In this document: piece after piece, positions 57,296 to 64,000 of the stretch
Layout: the number at the start of each line of letters is the position of its first letter
How positions within the stretch are numbered: the first letter of the stretch is position 1
NCBI GenBank assembly: GCA_009760855.2
Contig: WPIO01000132.1
Location: 860,501-924,500 of the forward strand
Source: Cristatella mucedo
Taxonomy: Eukaryota > Bryozoa > Phylactolaemata > Cristatellidae
Length of the DNA: 64,000 bases
Direction of reading: 5' to 3'
Notes under the pieces: generated by a model
What the model was told of the DNA's origin: nothing
The model's input: the letters and a program-made list of their open reading frames with translations, nothing else
Database searches by the model: none
Program-made: the position numbers and the translations under genes

Positions 57296-59112
57296 CCGTC
57301 GGAAGAGCGCCGTCGTCTGGTCGCGCGGAAGCGGCGGCGCAGCAGCGCAGAAACGCGTTCTCCGCGGCTCCGCGCGTCGGCCCCCGCCCCGCCCCGCCCA
57401 CCGCCGCGGCCTCGCCCCGACCGCAAAGGGCCGCCGGCGAAGCGCAGCCGTCACCGCTCGCTTCGCGCGGTGGCTCGGAGTGATCGGCGCCCGATTGGAG
57501 CGACGTCGATCGTCCAAGTGCGGGCGGCGGCCCGCCGCAAGCGCCCTCACTCGGCCCGGGCGCGCCTTCGACGCGCCAGTCGGAAGAAATCGATCGAACA
57601 AAATCGAAAGAAATCGATCGACCGCCGCAGGCGATTCGCTTCGACGCGAGCATTCGTCGGCTGCGCTTTCCGTTCGCCGCCATTCCCTTCTCGTTCGCCA
57701 TTTTCTCGTGGGAGTGGCGGAATTTTGCGGGAGCGCCGCTGACTCAAGCTACTGCGGGACGCGCACGTCGACGCTCGCTCGATGCGCCGGACGGAAGCAA
57801 TCTTGCGAGTATACGCTCATTTGAGTTCGCTTTTCTCTGGCCCGCGGTCTGCCGCCCCAGACCGTCAGCGGGCTGCCCGTGAGGTCGCGTGCCTGTTTTT
57901 TTAGTAGAGGTTCGCGTGAGGTACAGCCCCCGCAGCCGTGATTTTCGCGAAAAGGAGCCGACCTCGAGCGGGGTGACCGCATTTCGAAGGGAGTGTGACG
58001 CTGCGTCGTCTGCTTGACTGTCGTCTCTGTGCGTAGTAAGCCACGATCGGACGCGCAAGACCATCCAAGCGTGTCTCAGTTACATAAAATAACCGAACGG
58101 CTGGTGTCGGGTGGCTTCGTTGAAATAACTTTTCACCTGTGCAGCAAAGAAGGCGACGCCAGCAATTGCTAACTGGTAGGAGTGCTTATAAGTGACCGGC
58201 AGCGCGCTCGCAGTATTCTCGTGACGCGACGTGTCTCATTAAGAATAACAAGTCGGCAACAGTGTGCCCGTGGCTGAGAGTACTTAAACGAGTGGCTTAT
58301 ACGACGCTTTTTATTTAACTTTTTTGTTTCGCTTTTTATTTCACTGGCGCTGCTTATTTAGCCCCGCCGCGGGCGGCTCCGCGCTACCGCCCTACCGCGC
58401 TACCTGGAGTGACCGGAAGCGACTCAATGCAGTCATCCTTGGGCGTCTTGCCTCGGCCAGTGCCCCTTAGCGAGTCGAACCTGTTTTCAAGCTGCCAAAG
58501 CTAACTTTTCTTAGGTAATTCCAGTAGCCCGACGGTTCTAGAGACGCCACCTCAGCTTCCTTTCCAGGAGACTGAGCTTCTGACCACTCCCGTCTCCTCG
58601 TTGAGCCGACGTTGCTCTCCCGGGCAAGACTCGTTAGATGTCGCCCGAAAAGAAATTGGCTTGCCGCCCCTCCTAACTCGCAGAGTCCGGAAAGTTGGTC
58701 GCCGACGCTCCGGAGTTCTGCGCCTCCGAGCTCTGCGCTCCGCGCCGCCTTCGAGGCGGAGCCCGCAGCGACTCGCTAGTCTACAGCAGCAGCTGGTCGA
58801 CTGCGATTGGTCGACTGCACGAGTTTTTCAGCAGCAGTCGCAGGCAGGAGAGCCGGAGGCGTCGTGCCGAAGACGCCTCTGCAGGGCTCGCGAGACGTAT
58901 CTGAATATGCCTTTACAAAAAAACGATTGCCCCTCTTCTCTAGCGCTGAAGGTTCGCTCCGAAGGCGAGTCGTGCCTAGCACTCTCAATGCCCCGATGCT
59001 TAGACGACTAAAGAGCCCGAACCCTCGAGGAGAGCAGCATCGCACTTCCGCTTTGTCCCGCTTCGAAAGCCTGCTGCCATCCAGACATGTCAGTGGCCGC
59101 GGGCGCTGGCTA

Positions 59113-59157
59113 AAGAGAGAGAGGAGAGAAAGGAGAGAGAGGAGAGAGAGGAGAGAG

Positions 59158-59193
<36 letters not shown>

Positions 59194-59214
59194 GAGAGGA
59201 GAGACAGAGGAGAG

Positions 59215-59263
<49 letters not shown>

Positions 59264-59271
59264 GAGAGGAG

Positions 59272-59308
<37 letters not shown>

Positions 59309-59348
59309 CAGAGGAGAGAGAGGAGAGAGAGAGAGAAAGGAGAGAAAG

Positions 59349-59428
<80 letters not shown>

Positions 59429-59480
59429 GAGAGAGAGAGAGGAGAGAGGAGAGAGAGGAGAGAGAGGAGAGAGGAGAGAG
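59113..59480. repeat. (GA)n microsatellite
   Basis: About 370 bases of GAGAGA with AGG interruptions. Arg-Glu and Ser-Leu open frames through it are artefacts. Confidence 0.95.
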
Positions 59481-59687
59481 CAGCTATGGCGAAAGGGGGC
59501 TGGGCGTCCGCGGTCTGTTTTGATTGGCGCAGCCCTAGCGCGTTCTTCCAGACGGGCACGAATTGCTAGCTAGGAGGAGGGGGCGCGGTGCTAAACCCGT
59601 GCGAAATCTGGAGGGAGGAGAGATGGCCCTCGCGACTCAGCGACTCAGCGGTGACGAATCCCGGCTGCAAGTCAATAGCCAATGGGG

Positions 59688-59714
59688 GAGCGGCTGGCGA
59701 GCCGCCAGCCGCTC
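59688..59714. repeat. Perfect 12-bp inverted repeat
   Basis: GAGCGGCTGGCG, a 3-base spacer, then CGCCAGCCGCTC, directly after a CCAAT box. Confidence 0.8.
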
Positions 59715-60315
59715 GAGTGAGCTAGCCCCGCTGATCCGCTAGACGCGGGCAAGCGAAACGATCGACTACTTTGGCCTATTGCGTCTGGACATCTTTGCAG
59801 GGTGGGGTTATCCTGGTGCGGATTAGCCCAGTCGGCTTACGCCGGAAGCTGCTGCAGCGCCTCGTAGAAGAAAGCGTCTCGTCTAAGTTGGGCGTCGCCC
59901 GAATGGCAAGACAGGGATGGCGAGGTGGCGAGGCTGGCGGACGGCTGTCCGGCTTCGAGAGAGGACTTCCCGTACGTGCGCGTACGAGCGCGTGCGCGGC
60001 CCAAAGGCGCCGGGCGCTCGTCGCTCGGGGTCAGTTAGCCGGCGGACCCGGGGTCGCCAATCCGCGGACGAGGAGCCGCTCGTGACTGAACAGCTGCGCT
60101 ATCATTGGACGACCGAGAGACCAATGCGCGCGCGCGCCAAAGGCACGCCCCCGCATCCGGAACGGCAGGTTGGCGGCGCTCCGGCGTGACCCCCTCCGAA
60201 TACGCGGACACTTGTTGCACGCTGCTCCTGCGCCAGCCGTGCGGAGCGTGCCCCCTACCGAGCTGCTGCTTCTTCTTCGGAGCTCGTCGGCTGACTCGCG
60301 CCCGCTGGTTACGTC

Positions 60316-60327
60316 ATGAGCGCATAG
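60316..60327 (+). other. Minimal upstream ORF
   Basis: ATG AGC GCA TAG ends 9 bases before the proposed start codon at 60337. If transcribed it could dampen initiation at the main ATG. Confidence 0.3.
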
Positions 60328-60336
60328 CGAACGAAG

Positions 60337-60426
60337 ATGGATCGCCAACCCGTGGACCCTGCCGTCGCCGCCGCAGCAGAGGCCGGCGCTTTGGAAGCCC
60401 TGCCCGTGTTGGAGCTGCAGGCGAAA
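60337..60426 (+). CDS. First coding exon, possible F-box-like protein
   Basis: ATG in good context (CGAAGATGG) opens 30 codons: acidic and Ala-rich, then ALEALPVLELQAK. It ends exactly at a strong donor (AAA|GTGAGT) in phase 0. It lies at the downstream edge of a CpG-rich region. LPxxELxxxIL is the start of an F-box. Here LPVLELQAK would need IL supplied by the next exon, which the candidate at 62253 does (ILATV). That link is an inference. The remaining exons are outside the window or unrecognised. Confidence 0.45.
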
Positions 60427-61840
60427 GTGAGTGGCGCCACGCTGCGCGCTCTTAGTCCGCTCTAGTCTCTTTTCAGCTTCTGCCAAGTCAGGGCCGCGCA
60501 GCAATTGGGACGTGAGCTAGCCCCGACCCCCCGACCCCCGGGGCGCTACTAGATCGGCGTGCGAGTGGTATTTTCACGCGCGGCGGCGGCGTCGGCTAGG
60601 GCGTCGAAGGGAGCGACTCCCTAGCGGCTAGTTCTCGCTCGGCGCGGGGCGGGGGACGAAGTTTGGGGAGGTGGGGGAGGGGAGGCCCCATTTCCTGAGC
60701 GACCACCTCCGAGGCTGACCGTCTTGCTCGCCGAGCCACGCCGCGGTGCAGTGGACGTTCGCAAGACGTGGCTACGGCCCGCCGCCGTGCATGTCCGATT
60801 TGGGTTTCGTTAACGAGGCAGGCTCCTCGTCGTCGTCGTAATCGTGGTCTCAGCAGCGGATGTGGGCAGCTCTATGCGCACGTGAGCGGATCCGTCTGGC
60901 AGCAGAGCACGCAGGCAGCTCCCTTTCTCGGATGGTCGAGGTCCGAGACTGGGCCGCCCTGCCGACTCTGTCTGCTGTCGGCGCCAGCGCGGCTCTCTGC
61001 GGCTGGCCGGACCGTCGCGGGATAGGCAGGCCGCTGGCCGTCGCCGGGCCGTCGCCGGATAGACACGGCCTCTGGACCTGAGGTCGGTAGGTTTGACTGG
61101 CGCCGGAGCTGGCGGCGGCTGTATAACAGAGTGGGGCTGGAGGTGTAATCTTTGCTTTGCTGCCGGTCTTCGATCGTAGGTATGAGCGCCTGGGGCCTGT
61201 TAACCCGATCTCTCTCTCTCCCCCCTCCCACCACCGACCGAATCCCTCCTCCTGCTACGGAGCAGGCTGAAAGCCGTCTGAAGAGTGCGTAGGAGAATCG
61301 TCCATTCGGAGGCACTGAGGTGGGACGGTGGCACTCATTGGCAGGTGTAAAGCCCGAATACTTGGTCGAGAGAAGTCTCTCGAGACAACTCACGCCAACC
61401 GAGTTGGGAAAAACGCTGGCTGCAGACAGGCATGGGCGTTTGCAGACGGGGCTTGGGCCCAGTCTAGGAGTGCTCTTCTCTTGTTAGCTCCGATTCTTCC
61501 CAGGTTTCACTTGCAGCGTTTGACCTGCGGTGTTACCGGCCTCCCTTGTGCCCGATGTGCAAGGCCACTCGAATGCAAGCTCTGTCTAGAACTTGGTCGA
61601 TTGATGTCCCAACCACTCCAGATGGTGTAGTGCCTGAGTGCCTGTAGTGCGTGCCGCGTTGTTTTCTTTTCCTTCGTGAAATCTCATATAACTGTCGCTT
61701 GAAGGTGCATTTTGTCGCCCTGTGGCTAGCTGGTGGGCGTTTGCTTGCACGCTCCGGTCGAGCTAGTTAACTCAGCAGGCTTCTCAGGTCAAATGGCAGT
61801 GATTGGCTGAATGTAGGCAGCTGCTGGCTGATGCAACTAC

Positions 61841-62115
<275 letters not shown>

Positions 62116-62252
62116 GGCCCCTCCCCCAAGTCTCCCAGGAGTCTGCAACTGCAAGAGCTGTTGCTCAATTACTCCACCTGGCTATTTGTTGACGACAAGT
62201 GCTGCAGGTCGGGTATCTGGTTCAGGCTGACCCCGATTGCTCGTTTCAGCAG

Positions 62253-62310
62253 ATCCTGGCGACGGTCATTACTGATGCATCTAAACTTACCGATCAGAAG
62301 CATAGATTAG
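62253..62310 (+). CDS. Possible exon 2 of the 60.3-kb gene
   Basis: The acceptor CTCGTTTCAGCAG is good. The phase-0 reading ILATVITDASKLTDQKHRL continues the F-box-like pattern begun at 60337. The donor after it (TTAG|GTCGAG) is poor, and the frame otherwise runs to TAA at 62349. Treat as a hypothesis. Confidence 0.22.
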
Positions 62311-62364
62311 GTCGAGCATTCCTTCAAGACAGCTGCCACTGCCTCACTTAAGCTGCCATGTCGA

Positions 62365-62540
62365 AAAGCTGCCAGCAGCAGCTCCGAGCAGCTCCTGCTC
62401 CGAGCAGCTCCTGCTCCGAGCAGCTCCTGCTCCGAGCAGAGCAACATGAGCAGCTCCTGCTGCGAGCTGCAGTTCCTGCTGCGAGCTGTGCTCCGATCAG
62501 CAGCTCGTGAGCAGTTCATGAGCAGCTCCTAATCTGAGCA
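62365..62540. repeat. Minisatellite of CAGCTCCTGCTCCGAG units
   Basis: Roughly ten imperfect units of 16-18 bases (GAGCAGCTCCTGCTCC), drifting toward GAGCAGTTCATGAGC at the right end. Composition gives repeated Ser/Cys/Gln-rich open frames with no known domain. Confidence 0.85.
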
Positions 62541-62769
62541 GCAGCAGTTCCTGATTTTCCACCTACCCACTTTTACCCAGCCATGCTACCTGCCCACCTG
62601 CTAGGGATTGGATCACGTGAGCAAGCTCAGGTGTACTGGCATGCCTGAGCATCAGCCGTGATCGTCTGCTGCCTACCATATCAGCAACCTGTCTTCTGGC
62701 AGATAACGTGCCATCGTGCCTGATGCAAAGCGACTTGGACAGCTGAATGCAGCAGGCATTTCAGGTCAA

Positions 62770-62905
62770 GGTGGTCGCCCTTAACGACCAATGTCAAGGT
62801 GAATGCATTTGATGGCCGAGGTCGTGGGCTCGAGCCCTGCTGCACGGGAAGTGCCTCGATAGAAATTGAATTCTCTCAGGGCACCATGCAAATGAAATAC
62901 ATATT
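62770..62905 (+). repeat. SINE type 1
   Basis: GTCGTGGGCTCGAGCCC B-box region and tail ATAGAAATTGAATTCTCTC followed by GGGCACCATGCAAATG. The A box is eroded. Confidence 0.65.
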
Positions 62906-63324
62906 TTTTCCATCGAAATCGGGTCGTTCGCATTTCGGAATAGTAGGCAGGAGTTTTAATTGGACTAGCCAAGGTCGCACTGATGGCAGCAGTTCATTGG
63001 TCGCTATAGAAGCCAATGTGTACACTAGATCCCCTGATTGCAGCAATTTTTCCTCGCTGGAGTGTGAAGGTGTCAACCATGACACGAATTTGCTTGACAC
63101 TGCTAATGCTGCATCGCCAATCGTTCTCCTTTGCCATCAAACATGTCATGGAGCTGGCCTGCTCCTATGGCAACACGGTTTGTGATAGACCCCCTTTCTG
63201 CTTGACACGGAGCACGTGCACAAGGTGGGGCTTCACCGATGGCAAGTTCCCGATGTCTGCATCCTGCTAAACCGGAGGCGATATCGTTTAACGTGGCCAC
63301 AATACTAACATACCGACATGTTAT

Positions 63325-63425
63325 GTTAATGTTAATGAATCTACGGCTACAAGCTACAAGGACTAAGCAAGTGTTACACTGGAGAGTGCTCTGCGTCACA
63401 CTTAAAGCCTAGGTGGTTGTCTCTG
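63325..63425 (-). mobile_element. LINE family A 3' stub
   Basis: GCTACAAGGACTAAGCAAGTG, then GTTACACTGGAGAG and TTAAAGCCTAGGTGG: a diverged family A 3' UTR. Confidence 0.5.
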
Positions 63426-63429
63426 CTGC

Positions 63430-64000
63430 ATTAGCTTGCAAGAGTGAGTAGCATGGCTCAGTCAGGCGGGCAGTCAAGGAAGTCAAGGAAGAGTAGCATG
63501 GCTGATAATGGGTGGCAGTGCGTGGCAGTGTGAAGGCACACCGTTCCGATGATGCAAGCAGCTTGTGGACGCGTGCCTGTGCCGAAATCAGAAGCAGACA
63601 CTGACTGTGCCAGCCAGCATTGTTAACCACTTGCCCTATCCACTTACCAGCCGCTGTCCTATCCACTTACCAGCCGCTGTCCCAGCAATCCATTGTGGCC
63701 TTTGTGCAGCTATACAAACAGCTTTCCGGTGATTACAATGGGCTGCCTCTCTAATGCTGGACGTAATGACCATCCCTGCCAGAGCTCTCGGTACTTCTAT
63801 CGCTCTCTATTCGCCTGCTTTGAAGTGCTGCTGCTGCTGCCGTTTGCCCCAGTTCGGTTCACCCTGCATTTCTATTTACAGAGAAGCATGACTAACTCGC
63901 GTCCCCCTGTATGGAATGGGATCATGATAAAACAATGAATCTCACTAATGAAACGGTGTCCTGAGACTAGTTCTTGGGCATTTATTGTATCCGAGATGGA
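63430..64000. other. No gene recognised, right edge
   Basis: Contains a short direct repeat (CCTATCCACTTACCAGCCGCTGTCC around 63635-63682). No supported exon. Confidence 0.3.

Larger units (their letters stand above)
57296..60336 (+). promoter_or_regulatory. CpG-rich upstream region of the 60.3-kb exon
   Basis: Long GC-rich, CpG-dense sequence with a CCAAT box (59679-59683), a reversed CCAAT (near 60094), a CREB/ATF-like TTACGTCA (60310-60317) and a palindrome at 59688-59714. It includes the (GA)n tract. The 0.4-kb ORF at 58601-59011 has no known motif and may be non-coding. Confidence 0.4.

Noticed and set aside
58807-59559. Arg/Glu-rich 238-codon frame and its Ser/Leu antisense partner
   Set aside because: Driven by the (GA)n tract; the non-repeat ends show no motif.
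62365-62540. CRISPR-like or functional array at the CAGCTCCTGCTCCGAG repeats
   Set aside because: Units are contiguous without unique spacers; it is a minisatellite in animal DNA.

Overview
The window is nuclear DNA from an animal, most likely an invertebrate. Genes are split by spliceosomal introns, promoters sit in CpG-rich islands, and most of the sequence is transposon-derived: two families of L2/CR1-group LINEs, tRNA-headed SINEs whose tails copy a LINE tail, an R2/NeSL-like retrotransposon with a restriction-like endonuclease, LTR-element debris and a hAT-type MITE. The species cannot be named from the sequence alone.

Three host loci are supported to different degrees, all on the + strand. 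(1) A complete three-exon GATC gene (mitochondrial glutamyl-tRNA(Gln) amidotransferase subunit C) runs from 6523 to 10789. Phases match at both junctions, a presequence is visible, and the inferred length is 137 residues. (2) A three-exon gene from 27063 to 34819 leaves a CpG island and encodes a roughly 255-residue protein with two membrane segments and a cytoplasmic tail carrying a PPxY motif. Its second intron is 6.6 kb. (3) A CpG-rich region at 57.3-61.1 kb ends in a probable first coding exon at 60337-60426. It may be the start of an F-box-like protein, with the rest of the gene to the right.

Layout: 0-1.6 kb unassigned sequence with a tRNA-SINE; 1.6-4.3 kb LINE family A (minus); 4.3-6.3 kb broken Ty3/gypsy-like pol, split by an LTR-like insert; 6.4-10.8 kb GATC; 11.4-14.3 kb LINE family B (minus) holding a second, opposite LINE B; 15.9-21.7 kb LINE and SINE relics; 21.7-25.4 kb near-full-length LINE B with a SINE inside; 25.6-26.3 kb a three-level nest (LINE in SINE in SINE); 26.2-34.8 kb the two-TM gene, with a SPIN-like hAT MITE and LINE relics in its intron; 36.4-40.8 kb LINE, SINE and LTR debris; 40.8-42.2 kb an eroded endonuclease-type retroelement; 42.2-47.1 kb a much better preserved one with a zinc-knuckle ORF1; 48.1-54.1 kb two almost identical LINE B copies in opposite orientation, with older LINE relics and an LTR-like region between them; 54.1-57.3 kb simple repeats, SINEs, a DNA-transposon relic and LINE A; 57.3-64 kb a CpG-rich promoter region followed by intron-like sequence rich in simple repeats.

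The strongest items for follow-up are the endonuclease-type retrotransposon with a gag-like ORF1 beside a second eroded relative in the same orientation, the SPIN-like MITE with a perfect 8-bp target duplication, and the LINE B subfamily in which three copies share the same frame-breaking 4-bp insertion.
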